A stretch of 64,000 bases of DNA. It comes from Norana najaformis (taxonomy: Eukaryota > Annelida > Clitellata > Crassiclitellata > Hormogastridae). The translations under genes were made by a program, and so were the position numbers. The DNA lies in contig OZ029915.1 in the NCBI GenBank assembly GCA_964023275.1, positions 32,336,989-32,400,988 on the forward strand. The letters are read 5' to 3'. Below, in pieces: positions 38,067-53,000 of this stretch; within the stretch, counting starts at the first letter, position 1, and each line of letters starts with the position of its first letter. The notes under the pieces are model-generated. The model was not told the DNA's origin. It saw only the letters and a program-made list of their open reading frames with translations, and did no database searches.

Positions 38067-41000
38067 TTAATTTCGATTACATACTTTATTCTCGTTAATC
38101 TTGCTGATATGCTGCCAAAGATCGTCTCCAATGACTTTGTGGAGGTGGACTAAACTCAGCAGACTGGCCTTTCTAACTCTGCTCTCATTGTTTTCATAGG
38201 CCTAGGCAAACAACATACAGCAGAGGTTCCTTCAGTTCAACTGTATCATAATGCATTGTAACATATAATTTGTATAGTGTGACCACATATTCCTCTCAAT
38301 AAGTAGTGTTAAAAGCATTGCATGATTTTAATGAATGGTTAGAATGCGAAGTAAGTCAAGAGAGATTGCATTTGTCATCTAATGAACACACAAAGACACA
38401 CCACACTAATTGAAGAAAACTTTTTGAATGTTCTCTCAAATGGCAACCATGGTCTCTGGCCCATAGTCAGGCCCAGACTACCCAACAGGGAAACTAGGCA
38501 GCTGCCTTGGAACCCTGCAGTATCAATTATCCCCCCAACCCATGGCACCTAAAATTTTTGCACAGCACTTTATTGCTAGCTCTCTGAGTACAATGGAAGC
38601 TGAACAGCAGACTTCTAAATTTGGAAGATAAATAACTGTGGGGCACATAACTGGACTCTGTGATTACAATTACCACGAACTGACATAACTGATATCCAAC
38701 ACATAAATCTTAATCAAGGTGGCCTCCAAAACGCTCAGATTAGCATGCAAGTTCATGGAAAAGAGTTGGCAGCTAGGGCTTGGCCTCATACCTTACCTGA
38801 TGAGCTCAGATCCCTCCCCCTTTGGGCAGCAGCTTTGCAGAGGGGAGGGCCACATAGTACCTTGTGCCAAGGGGTACCAATAACCATTAATCCAGGCCTG
38901 CCTAGAGTAATGCTAAAGATGGACAATAACTCTATAAATAAAATGCCTGCAAAACATGGTGATCCCACTAATGGGACCTCTTACATTTGACAATATATGT
39001 GTTGATTTCAAAGATCCCAAACAATCATGCTGCTGAACTAATTCTGAAAAGTCATACACTGGATGTGACATTCAGTATTAAGGACACAAGACATTCATAT
39101 TTCTGCAATATAAAGAAAATAACAGTCAAGTAGCCTTCAGAAACCAGGTAGGCCTAAGATAATTAATTTTGAGCCCAGATATTAAGATTCATGTATTAGA
39201 AAACCCAGAGTTCATTATTTTAAAAAATTGCACAATTTTATATTGCATTTCCAGGCCACCATACTTAATACATAAACTTTGTTTGCATTGCTAATATATC
39301 TTGTAACCATATGCGAACCTACCCTTATTAGGCTTGGAACAACTTTGGATAAAATTTGACGAATGTCGTTCAAATCAAGGGACTGGAGTTCACTGTACTG
39401 GAGCTTAAGAGCCGCAAGGTTGATTGGAAAGTCTGACTTGTCTACAACATCCTTCAGAATCTCAATCCTCTTCATAATGGTCTGAGTTTTCAACAGAAGT
39501 GAAATGCACTCCTCTGCAAGCTCTGAGACCTCCTGGAAAATTGTGAATAAGCGAATTCCACATTACAAACCATTGTTGACTAATATGTAAACATATAATC
39601 CGATCAATACAAAAATATAAAAAATGTTATTCTTTCCATACTTCCAAACTTGGAAATTGGATTATGAGTCATTGACTGAATAAGCAATTTCTCTTAGGTT
39701 TTGTTGCATTGTTTCATCTAATTACAATGAATTTAAATATTAAAACAAAACAATGCATTACATTAAATTTTAAAGAAAATAATGTATCAGCTTAAACAAT
39801 AGAAGAAAACATGCATCAACTTAACTGGGCTACTACAACTTGCATTTGATTAAGGTACTCCAGTACATTTTCAATTACCTAATGTTCCCCTTACCAAATC
39901 TCTCCTCACTTTCATCACACATTTTAACCATACTAGCCCCAGTCTCAGTACCCAGCTTTATTGCAAATTACAAATATTCTTTTCTTGAGAGCTCATCATC
40001 TCCTAATCGAAGAAATCAGTAACTGAGCAGCTCGGCTCTCAATGATGTCATGCGTCTTAAAGTACTGGATCTCAATAAAGTTTAGGAGAGTTGGAAAAAA
40101 CTTTTTATAAGAGAATCACATCACCAAAATCTTCACTGTCATCACTATGTATAATAGGTAAGTACTTGTTGTTTAGATGCTTTTCTAGTTTAAACTTACA
40201 TCAGTGCCTCCAGATGTCAGGAGTAGAACACCAAGCATCGTCTTGAGACTACTTTCAGCAATTTCTTCATACTTGTCTGGTAAAGTACGTATCAGTTGTT
40301 TCATAGCTTGCTTTCTTCTCTCTTCACTACAAATTATAAAATTAGACATTCTATGTTAAGTAAAATGCTGAATGCTGAATGATATGCTTAGCAAACTTGT
40401 GTTACAATAAGTAAGTGCTATCAAAGGAGCTTTGTAGAAAGACTGAAAAAACAGAACAAAATAACAGGAACCAGTGCAGGCATCCATCATCATCTTAAAC
40501 TTTGCACACTGTAAAACTTGTCCTATCAAAAGTTCTAAAGGTTCCATTGCTCTTTTCTGATTAAAATCAAATTATTATACATCACACAGATGGTAAAAAA
40601 ATTGAAGTGAAACTTTAAAACCTTTTTGACAGCTTACAAAATGATACATGAAATTTTCATTTAATAAAATGACATCTACCTTGCACCGATATCAGAAAAT
40701 GTTTCCACAACATCCAACCACGGGTTAACTTTCCCTAGAAACAAGCAGAACAGACTTAATTCAGCATGCAGAAGTCAGTATGTCAGTATTTTCAGCTATT
40801 CATTAAACAGTAAAATCTGATCAGCATTCTCCTTTAGGACTAAAAGGTAATTTAAATTTCTGTTGCTGGTCAACCTTCAAGTGAACTCTGCATTCCACCA
40901 TAATAAATGAAAACAGAAAACTGGTAATTGGTGAACAAGAAGGCCTGTAGCCAAATCACACAAAAGCTAAGGATAAGAAATTTGAGTTCCTAACACACCC

Positions 41001-44000
41001 ATGATGACCATTTTGTTGCCTAATATTATATGATACCCAGCACATTTATTTATATTTCTTGTCTTGTTTTATATAATTTTAATATATTAGATTTGTAATG
41101 CATTATTCATAAATCAAAATTTTATCTAAATACGTGTAAGTATTGTATGCAGTGATGAACACAGCAAAGTTGATAAATTATCACAATAATCACAGCAAAT
41201 TTATCACAATATAGTTTAATGTTATCTAAATAATGACAGAATTTGATGTAAACATGACAGATAATATATATAGCAATTGAGTCACAGAATTTGGAGAGAG
41301 GTTTATACAGGCAGCAGTTCACCTCACACTCATGCCACCCTGCAAAGTGGTATTAATAAATCATTAAATAATTTTCTATGCAATTTAATACTGCTTTATT
41401 CAACAAAACAATAACATGAGCAATAAAAACATATTTATCTGAACTCAACAGCAAAAGCTAACCCTCGATGGAAGAATTTTACTAAAAGCAACTTACCTGC
41501 AACAAGTAGCTTCCCAGATGTTTCATTCCACCAGTTATTTTCATCCAGCTGTTCTTTACCATTAATCACCTAAATCATGGCAAAAGGTCCATGAATAAAA
41601 ACCTCTATGCATCATAGAACTGCAAAGATTTTCTTTGAATAAATTTCTGTAAATCCTGCTCATTAATCTGCCCATACACTTCAAATACATTGCAAAATGA
41701 ACAGGGTCGAGGCCATACGGTTGCTATATAAAATCTATACATTTACATTTTTTTAACATTTCATTGCTAAGAAATTAAAGGTGAACTGAAAAATAAAGTA
41801 CTACTGTTAAATTAATTATAGATAATTACCTCTGCATCATCAACTGCTACTTAATTTGTAAATATATTGTATGTAAACAAACATATCCCACCACGACAAT
41901 AGCAAATAAATATGCATCTTTGACTGTGCTGGATACCACAAACACAGCATTTTGGGTGAAATAGAAATGCAGTTTATAATTATGATATTTCAATAAATTT
42001 GCAAAATAATTTTTCTGCTCTTTTCTATAATCTTCATAATGATGACGTATTTGTTTAAATAGCTCATGTTGTACAGTAAAAGTGTCTGAATTACGGAAAG
42101 AAACTTACCAGACTGATGATTGCATTTTGATTTACATCATAGTAGTTGGGTTCCTTGTCTTCAAGGCTGAAAACAGACTCGTTCTTGAAGTCCAGAGTGA
42201 ATTCGTCCTTTGCCTCGTCAGACCCAAAATAGATTCCACTGTCCTCAGACATCCGGTTTATTTGAAGTTGTTGCTTCTCCAAGTCATTGCTCTTTGGTTC
42301 ACGTCGTCTGCTCAGACCCGTCTCCTGTGTGCAGGTGTTGTCACTCACATCGTACATATTTCTGGACTTCTGCCGGGTTTTAGGGTCATTAACCTCAACT
42401 GACCCCTTATGTGAGCTTGGAGGGTTGTAGACTAACTGTTGGCTTGCTCTCATTCGATGCCTCTGACTGAGTCGCCCCACAGAATTTAGATGTGATGCCA
42501 TGCTATGACTCTCAAACTTCACCCTACTACATTTTAAACAATCAAACACAAAGTCCAGCACTTTAGCTCAAATAAGCAAGAGCCAAATCCTTCAATCTTC
42601 TAAGCAAACAGACGGCATGAGATTTAGTCAATGATGACTATGACAGGAAGTAGTAATAGTAGTTTCCGTTTAACAATGCTGTGTCATGATAACAAAGCTC
42701 GCTAGCATGTCCTCCTCCTTTATCCAGGCTTGGAACTGCAGTGGGTTCTTTCATCAACATTCATTTCATTAGTCATTCATTACTCAGTCATCATTCACTT
42801 ATTTAGTAATAGAGTAACTAAGTCAGCAAGTAAGCTAACCAGCCAGCTAATCGCACAGACGGTTTGTCATTCAGTTACTCTGAGTTGATGATTCAGTCAG
42901 TCAGTCATTAATTCATTATTTTCTGTATTTCCATTATTTCCACTCAAGCTTTGGTAATTTTCTGGCATGTCAAAGCATGTGTTTCTGCATTTATAAAATG
43001 TCTCTCAAAAAATTGCTTGAAGTTTTATATGTAATTTAATTCATCTTATTTCAATGCACATTTCTGACCTTGGTTTAACATTTTAGGTTTGTTCAACATA
43101 GATATTTAAAAGTCAGCCATGTGTTCTTGATACATGTTTTTGATTTTCTTCAATATGTTTATGAATTTCTGACCTGCATTAACGTTTCTGACGTTTTGAT
43201 TCCTCTGTGCCTGTTTTTAACATTTCAATGTTTGCGTTTCTGGATTTGGGACTTTCATATTTTGATGTAATATTTGTATATTTCTATTCAAGCGCTTAAT
43301 ACATCGTATTATAAATACATCACAAAACCACTGGAAACTCGTTTCATCCATATGTTTTTTTTGAGTTATATGCTGTCTTTGCAAGTTGTGCTGTTTAATA
43401 ATCACATACAGATGAATTTGTGAACATTCACATCACTGTCCTGCAATGGAAGTTACAATAACTTATGCACGTTTCACTAGATGGCAATACGAATAGTCAT
43501 AAAAAGGAATACTTAAACCAAAACAAAAATGTGTCTGATGCTGAGTTTACCAAGGTGTCAGTAACTTAGTCATTTGTACGTACCTCTCTTGTGTTGAACC
43601 TGTGTCGCATTGCGTTTCATCGTCCTCTTCTATACTGTTAGATGCCATTCGTAAGTGATTGTGCAAGATTTTACGTACAAAATCCTGAAAAATTATTTAA
43701 AATAAGAAAAATAACCTTGAAAAACAATAAGTTATTTTCTTGCTAGTCTACACTTATTTAAAAACACATTTGCACCTATTTAAACACAGTATCAATTAGT
43801 TAAGTTTGTTTTCTTCCTTTCTGAATCAGTGCGTTCATTGCATTTTCTGTTGGCTCTAAAATGTTTTAAATGTTATATATTGTCCAAGCAGCTTATGCTA
43901 AGTTATTGATTCATCACTGTATAGTTGTATGATACCATAGACAACTCCATTAAGCAGGAATTTTGTCGTTTCAGGTATGTTTTTTTAACCCATGGCAGAG

Positions 44001-47000
44001 TATTTTATATATACGTTTATGCGTAATTGTCTCGTTGGCTCTGCTCCATCATATCTTAGGGACTTCTGCATTTCGGTCTCCTTGGTTCCAGGCCGTAGCA
44101 CTCTCTGGTCGGCCTCCCTTGGACTTCTGACTGTCCCTCGTATGCGCACTGCTACAGCTCAGTCTAGAAGCTTTGCCTATGTTGGACCCAATAGCTGGAA
44201 TCGCCTTTCCCGAGAGCTCCAGCTAGTATTCCTCAGTTTGTCTCTTCCGCAGTTTCGCAAGCGCCTGAAGTCTGTATTATTTGCCAGTGGTCTCACTAGT
44301 TCGGGTTGGGAGCGCTTCTGATGAGTCTATTCTTGAAGTGGCGCTTTATAAATGTCAGATTACAATTACAATATCATTATTATGAGGTCATTATAGGGTT
44401 CAATAAAAAAACAACAAATCTTTTATAATTATAACTAATGATGCAAAACTCTTCTGAATTACTTAAGAACCACCATTATGCCATTTTGTTAATTTACACG
44501 ACACACAAGATCATTGGGAAATCTGGGGATCAAGACACCTCCACTTCTCCTGACACACTACAAAGTTCGATTAGAATTATAAACCAGGTTTAAGTCTCTT
44601 CAGTCCTCACATTGCCACACTTTCCACTAAAATTTAATACAGCTCTCTGACCTATCTTCTTTTCCTTCAGGCTGAAATTAATCCCTCTGACCTATCAAAT
44701 CTATCACAAAATCATTTCATTCATATATTCATTTGAACCTTAGTGGAGCTATATGCTATATACCACTAGACTAACTAGTATGCAGTCAAAATTAATATAT
44801 ATATATATATATATATATATGTACCGTAATTTAAGAGACTGTACCTGAGATGGCTTTGGCTGTTTCATAAGCACCAGAGAAAACATAGGCGGGTTCAGAT
44901 TGAACACAGCAATGATTAATTTCTGTGCAGACTGAAAAAGCAATACATGAATTATTTTAATTTATAAAATATATATTCATTCATGTATTTTTGTCCCAAT
45001 CACAAAAAAGTAAATTGCTTCAATCAACGTTAGTTCTCAGAGGTTTGGTGCCGGGGTTACGTCATGTACCCTACAATTTAAATCCATGAAATTTCTCACA
45101 CAAGACAAGCTTATTGCCAATGTGAGAAGTTAATGCATCGTTCAGCTTAAGCGTACAAATGACAAGAGCAATCCACAGCTACCCACCCTGTTCTAAGGCG
45201 TTACTTGGCTTGACAACAAATCGTCAATTTCACATAATGAACTGCCATTTGAACCCCAGGCACATCGTAATCGTAAGTGTAAACTCGAGATTTCTATAGT
45301 GCAACAAATACCAAGTCGCAGGATCAGCTTATTTACTGGCGCTTAGTCAAAACAAAGCCGAAAGGCAAGAAAGGTTTGGTTCCAGGTCAAGATCCAAGAG
45401 TCAGGCAGGCAGACAGTTGAAGGCTACAGTGGGTGGTGTTTGGAATTGGCACAGAGACAAAGGCAAACCTTTTAGCAATTTTGCCATCACATTACGGTTA
45501 AACAGCAATGACGATGTCATCTTGTATTTTTATTAAAATCTCTACAGCAGAAACTACCAGTAAATAATTATTAAATCAAATGTATATGACAAAGATGTCT
45601 TATCAAACATCATTATTTTTGTCACAGTTAAGCATTACGGAGAAAAGACTGATTACACAGTTTGTGTAAGTTTTCTTTTCTTGTTCTTTGAGATCAACAC
45701 TGACCTTTACTAAGTAAGAAGGCTTTGACTCCATTGACCAGTTGATGAGCTGAGTCCAGAGTAACTGATGATCATCATCAGAACTGAAGTCAGTAGGACT
45801 CATTGAGAGAATCAAGTCATGAAGATGACTCAGGATAGCCTCCTTCACCTGTCAACAGAAAGCCATACACGTGGCCATTCACACACATGCACATACAGAC
45901 ATATTAAGTCCATAAAGTAAGATAACAGATTCCTATTTATACCACAGACACTGGTACATTACTACAAAGCCATATAAACACATGCATAAATGAAATTGCA
46001 TTAAAGCCTTCTAGAATTTTGCCTATGATAGGTTCTTAAAAGGTGCTATATAAATGCTCAGATACATATGTACATACATTATCATTATTATGACCATTCA
46101 AATCCATTATTGTTCATTTTATTTCATATTTTAAACAGACAGATGACAAGGGATTAATAAATAATAGCTATTATACATGCATCATTTTGTAACATTAAAA
46201 CATTATTGGCATATATCACAGACTAACTGAAAAAGGACTACAGATGTACCTTTGGATTGCTTATCTGTGAAGGTTCTGAAATGAATCTTGTCAAAGCAGA
46301 CATCTGCAGATCAAAGGAAAATGTATTCCTGTGCAGAAAAAAATTAGGAATTATTTGATTACAGTGTAATCAGTTAATTCATTTACTGCTTCCTGTTTCA
46401 ACAAAGTGAAAATTAAATCAGTTAACATACTACTCATTTCAGCCAAAAGAGGGCAATGTGTGTACAATCCTCTCCTTACATGTGGACCTTAGGCTAAATA
46501 TGAACATACAATAAACTTCTAAAAGTTACACTAGGAATTGCAGAAGAGTAAAATCCAAATGATTTCACTTACTCTCAGCTACTAGGGACAGTTTTCATAA
46601 ATAAAAGCAAAGAAGAAACACACCAAATAAAATTAAATTTCTCAGTTTGAATAAAATTTAAAGAAGAAAAGAATTCATATTATTTTCTCATGTATTGTAC
46701 TTCATGTCTGTTCTCCAGTTTTATAAAAACAGCATCTTGAAGTGGTCAAATTGAACAATGGCCAAACAACCTAATTACCTACCTGATTGTTTCCAAAGCA
46801 CGCTGAACCTTGATGTGGACTGAGCCAAGAAGGTCAGCACCGACTTTGATCAGAAGCCGACTGAGGCAGATGGGAATCCATTCTTCAAGGTCTTCTGCAA
46901 GAAAGTTTATCAAGTCCACTAGGACCTCCATAAATAAACTGAAGACTTTGGCTTGCGGATCATGAAACATTCGAGTGAAAATCTCTGTCAAACGTTTCAC

Positions 47001-50000
47001 ATCTTTCTTGCTGTGGTTGTAAAGAAATGCAGGATAATCTTTTTAAATGCAAAAAATCCAGAGAAATCAGAAAAATAAGACTTCAACAGAAAATAGTAAT
47101 CGTAAGAAATTTTTTGCAACAAAGTTCAAAGCCAATGATTTATAATTTCACAACTAGACAACTTTAGGGCTTTTTCACAGCCGGAAGAGGGGATTTTACA
47201 TGCAGAAACTAGATAACTTCACAGGAAGCCAATTTCTTATCATATGAGTTCAGCAACAAGTAAAATCTAGAGTTATAGAATTCTTCCATTCAGTGGCTAA
47301 ATCAATGATGTCTAATTCCACAGAATCTTAACACTGTGCCAAGTTCTGCAGAGTAGTGTAATACAGTCAAGACCACTTTGGTCAGTCAGAAATCAAAGAA
47401 AAGTGCAATCACCTGAGCAGGGCACCTGAGCGTAGTAAATACTGAAGGTCACTGAGTCCATCTTTCCGGACACTGGCAGTAGAACTCGTCAGGTTATTGA
47501 GTACATCCACCATCAACTACAGAATAGCATATAGCTTATTAATTCTTTATGGATTACAGCAGTACTATAAATGAAGATGTAGCAAAATCACGGTCAGTTT
47601 TAATATGTTCACAGGTCACAAGTTCATTTTATGCTAGTTTTGCTATTAGTCACCAGCTATCTAAGTCTCTTATTTAATTCCTCATCGAAGTTAATTTGTC
47701 TCTCTCCCTATCAAGTTTACTTCTTGCTAAATAGCAATCCCAATTGCTTATGAATGTAGACATCCTACTGAGGTTATGCTGCATTTCTAATTAGGGTCTT
47801 TTAAATGGATCCCTTACATACAACAGCTGTCAGCTCTGCCACAAGCTTGTCTGTGGAATCACTGCCTATCGACAGCAGGTCTTTACCATTTCTATAACCT
47901 TAAACAAATTTATTAGGAACTAGTTCTTCACAAAGCAAGATAAGTGTAGATGAGATAATAGTAGAAGTGTAGATCTACACTCATCTTGTTTTGTGAAGAG
48001 CTGATAGCTGTTGTATGTAATGGGTCCATTTAGAAGACTTTATCAGAAATGCAGAATAACCTCAGTAGGATGTCTACATTCATAAGCAACAGGGACTGCT
48101 ATTCCTCTGTTAACAGAGGAATTCCTATTCTAGTGCAGATAGCTTTATCAAACAAATATAAGTGTTCAGAATTATTATACCGTGGATCCATTAATGGAAA
48201 AAATGGAGAGTGTGTCGGAAAGTTCACTAGCTGCATCAGTGTCTTGCTCATCTTCTCCACTCAGTGCTACCTTTAAGTGTTAAGCATAAACATTTACAAA
48301 GAATTAATTTTTTAAATTCTTCACATTAATGCATTTAATGTATTTCTGCAAAACTTAAAAAAGAGTTTTATAAATACTTCATAACAGTCAGGATATTGCA
48401 TCTGAATATTTGTATTATACATTTCAAGCACATCTAACAAATGGCTAAGTTTTATTGATGTGGGCATAGTTTTAAACTAAAAGGCAAATAACTCAAACTA
48501 CAACAAATTGTTGACACATTATGAACACCACCCCACCACTTTCACCACCTTCACCTGCACCACCACCAGCCAATGCCACCACCACCACCTGCACAACCAC
48601 CACCACCCTCTCACCCTGATCTTCTTCCTATGTCTTTCGTGGCTATATTTCAGAAATTTTAATCTCGGGCTAGCACGGTCCGTACTCCGTACACGGGAAC
48701 CTTAGATGGCGCCCATTCAAACAGGCACCGGGGTGAAGAATAAATTCATTGAAAAATGGTCAAGGTCGAGGCCATAGGGTCGCTCTAGAAAATCCTGTAC
48801 GTTTACATTAACATTTGACGGCTAATTCTTTCGTCTGTCGCTATTACTATTGCCGTAACTAAACATTCACGTGATTCTAAGTTACCTTCTGACCACCATT
48901 TTGAATTCTGTTGTTGCTTTTTCTGTGCACGTTTGGTTCAAAATTATTTTTCGTTAAAATTGACACGGTCGACCGAGCTGAACCGCCTGGAAAAAACAAA
49001 CTTAACCTGTTAAACTTATTGAAGACCAAAAGCACTTTCCTTTTTGCGCTACAAAATACCTCCAAATTCTTTTTCACTCCATTAAAATATAATGAGTTAA
49101 GAGCAAAAAAGAAGTCAACCTTATGTTATTCCAGTCAGTGGTGCTTCTGGTCCCACTGACCTGAACAGATGCCTGCAGATGATGCTATATGCTCAGCGCT
49201 TGTGAATAAGCTGGTCCCCGCGACCTGGCTTTCGTTGGGCGCTGTAGAAATTTCGGAATTACGATTACGATTACCTGGCCTCTCGTTCCATCTGCGATTG
49301 CTGCCATCTTGGCTGAGTTCAAGATCAGTTTCAGAAGTCATTCTCTTCCGATAGGAAACCGATTTGCTTTGCGTTGTGCCTGCAATCGGATTCGACAGAG
49401 TTCTTCCGATCAGAGGAGCATGCTGCATTAATAGAAGAAGCATTAACTGCACGTGATCCAATGCAGAGATCCCTATCAAATCATGTGTGTATGTATGTAT
49501 GTATGCATTCATGCACGTATGCAAGTATGCATAAATGTATGTATGCATGCATGCATGCATGCATGAATGCATGCATGCATGTATGTATGTATGTATGTAT
49601 GTATGTATGTATGTATGTATGTATGTATGTATGTATGTATGTATGTATGTATGTATGTATGTATGTATGTATGTATGTATGTATGTATGTCTTTATGTAT
49701 GTATGTATGTATGTATGTATGTATGTATGTATGTATGTATGTATGTATGTATGTATGTATGTATGTATGTATGTATGTATGTATGTATGTATGTATGTAT
49801 GTATGTATGTATGTATGTATGTATGTATGTATGTATGTATGTATGTATGTATGTATGTATGTATGTATGTATGTATGTATGTATGTATGTATGTATGTAT
49901 GTATGTATGTATGTATGTATGTATGTATGTATGTATGTATGTATGTATGTATGTATGAGTACTTGTACAGTATATATGTATGCATACAGCTTATATAATG

Positions 50001-53000
50001 GATGGATGGATGGATGGATGGGTGGATGGGTTTGGATTCAATTGTGTAGAACTCTAGGAAAAAAGTTGTAATTGTTTTTCTCCACATTTTGCTATAGGCC
50101 TACTTTATAGGCCTGCATGAGACGAGATTTGGATAGATACACGAGATTACTGCTTGGGTCAGTAAGAGTTTACGGCATACTTTTAAGGAACATGGCAGCC
50201 ATTTTACCATTTTAGAGCACACTGCTCAGTAGGTCCTATATGGGTCCTGCCGTCTGTTTAGTATTCTTGCTCGATTTACGACAAGTAGGGAAGGGCGGAT
50301 CCGGGGGGACACGCGGGCTATGAATACTCCAGTGTGTCTAAGTCTACAAAGCAACTCTGCCACTGCCGTTTTCAGGTGGTGCCAGTACCAAGCCTAGATA
50401 AAGGAGGAGGTAGACGCTAGTCATCTTTGTTATGACACAGCGTCGTTAAACAGAAACTACACGTCTACAAAGCAAGTGGAAAGTACAAGGAGCAGCAGGT
50501 GCGCAAGAGTGGATTTTTTATAGGGTTAATCCAGCCATGCCCCTCCTTCCTAAACTCAGATGGAAGGGACCATAGCAGGCGTAGGCCCTACTTGGCCTCT
50601 ATGGATTGAATAATGTAAGTGCCAATGTAAGTGGGCTTCAATTCCTAAACAATGTCTTCCATGTGTGCTCAAGTGTTATGGGTCACTGTAGCCTTTAGAC
50701 TTTCATTTCCTCTGCGCCGTTTTATTCTTTAAAATTGTTATTGTCAAAATCGCATACAGGTGCGACAAGAGAGTTTCGTCGAGTGGACGTAATCAGCGCC
50801 CGGTACCAAGTCTTCAAATACCTAAGAAACGGTACAGCTAATACCACGCCTTCTTTTATCTTTGCAACACTTAAGCGTGGAAACTTCTCTCTCGACTATT
50901 TGAATCTGTTGCGCTCTTTGTTCATTGTCTCGACAAAGTTTTTTTTATTAGTATGTATGTATGTATGTAAGTATGCATGCATGCATGTACGTATACATGT
51001 ATGTATCTAAGAACTTTCTAAGAACTTGTATAGCGCGTTTTAAGAATCTCACAAAGGCGCTACGCATGACCATCTAGAAGTTCCAAAGTAACTGATAAGA
51101 AATTAGATTAATAGGCAACTGAACAAGTAGTATCTGTACCGTTTGTGAGGTATTTGAAGATTTGGCCCCTGGCACTGATGACGTCCGCTCGACGAATCTC
51201 TCTCTTGTCGCACCTGCGCTTGTCGGACGTCCTATAATATAACACACCGTCACGTGCAGAGAGAGTGAGAAACACTTCTCAAAATATTCAGGTGCCAAAA
51301 TGAAACAAATCAAGTGAAATGCTGTGACATTGTAGGCCTTGTTGTCGTTGTCGTGTGCTGTAGTTGTAAAGGGCCTAGGCCTATCCATGCTGCTTCTTAC
51401 ACATATTCAGACCTATAGACACATTAGACCATAATTTTTGTTATCGCGGATGTTATGTAGCTGGGTTATAAAATAAATGCCTATATATAGGCACTGATAT
51501 TATTAGTGTCATAATTAAATGGTTTAAAATTTAAACGGTTCTAAGAAAGACGCTATATAAATGTCTAGCTACATAGATACAAACAAACAAACAAACATAC
51601 ATACATACATACTTACACGCAAAGAACCATACATGCACGTGTTTGTTTATTAAGCTCATATGTTATAACCTACTGTTTGTGCGTGCAATCTTCGACAAGA
51701 GTTGGTAAGAAACTTTGAACCAAATTGATTGCGACCATCAGCCAGACACTATCATAAAAGGTCACACTAAATGTCTGGTTGATGGCAACAATGTCGTAAG
51801 GTTCCTAAAAATATAAACCCAGCCCCGCCCCACCCTTAAAACTTAACGGACTGGCTCACATTCCGTCAGACACTGTTTCTCCCCTCCCCAACTCAAAATC
51901 GCGGACCTACCAATAGTAATTCTCTGTTACAAATAGGTAGCAGTTGTCCCTGACGTCTGTGACAGACATATAAGCGTCTCCTCCTTACAGAACAGCGTAG
52001 ATTTGATTTATAACCCTCAAAGGTATAGCCTATAAGTGCATTGTTAATCTGTATACATTCACTTATAGGCCTATAATAACTGTATCGTAGGCCACTCTTC
52101 AATTCTTCATAGGCTCGCTTATCGGTTTGTTTAACCAATAAAATCTTGAACGTATAGATCCGATACTACTTGGACACTGAAACAATCTTGCACCTGTAAA
52201 GATATTCAAGGGTTAAGTTTCTAGGTGGCATGCATAGTGAGCTAGTGCTAAGGAATCAGCCTTTCACACCACGTGCTGCTCCGGGGTTTGAATCTCATGG
52301 CAATGCGTCAGAAGAATGTGAGAAACCAGCTTCTGGATTGCAGCCCTAAAGAGTTCGAAACACTTAAGTCGACTGATCTTTGGAGAACGTAAGACGATGA
52401 TCTTGACCAGAATCCTTCACCCTCAGAATTTGTCATGAGCCGCAGATTATTGTGGCCCTACTGGAAGCTTCTGGCCTCTATTTGGGCCATAGTCGAAAAC
52501 CTAGCACCGACAGTGTGGCTATATAATGACACTGAACGACTGACTTGTTTTATTTATTCACTCATTTTTCTTGTTTATTTGGGAGTTTGTACAGGCCTGC
52601 ATTTGCTTCTTAGACTTATTCCTAGCTAAGTCTGAGAGATTACTGATTTAGCTTTCCCAAATAAGTAGTACTTTCTGACAAGATATACTACAAAAGTCAT
52701 AGATTTTTGCCATAGATGCAGCAACTGGAGTTGTGTCTGAATGAGATTGAAATAAAAGCAGGTGAATTAAAACCCCTAATAATTGAGTTTAAATAATGTT
52801 CGAATTGTATAATAGTTTGAGATTTAATTTGTTTGTTTCGTTTAAATCTATATTGTTTATAATATTTACTGATTCAATTTAATAATTAGGTTCTTCAAGT
52901 TCAACACTCCTTTCCGCTGTTCAGAATAATTGCGCCGTTCGATCGAAGCGTTGCCGGCATTCGCGTTCGGCCAATAGCCTAAATTTGGCCGCCCTTATAG

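Noticed and set aside
38745-38990. Plus ORF with GC-rich text
   Set aside because: It sits inside a transposon-like segment antisense to CLASP, with no conserved domain.
48911-49159. Overlapping ORFs in both orientations
   Set aside because: AT-rich chance frames. No CLASP similarity, and phase already joins exons 2 and 3.
49374-50087. ORFs of alternating Cys-Met-Tyr-Val and His-Thr-Tyr-Ile
   Set aside because: Translation of an (ATGT)n microsatellite. Open in several frames on both strands.
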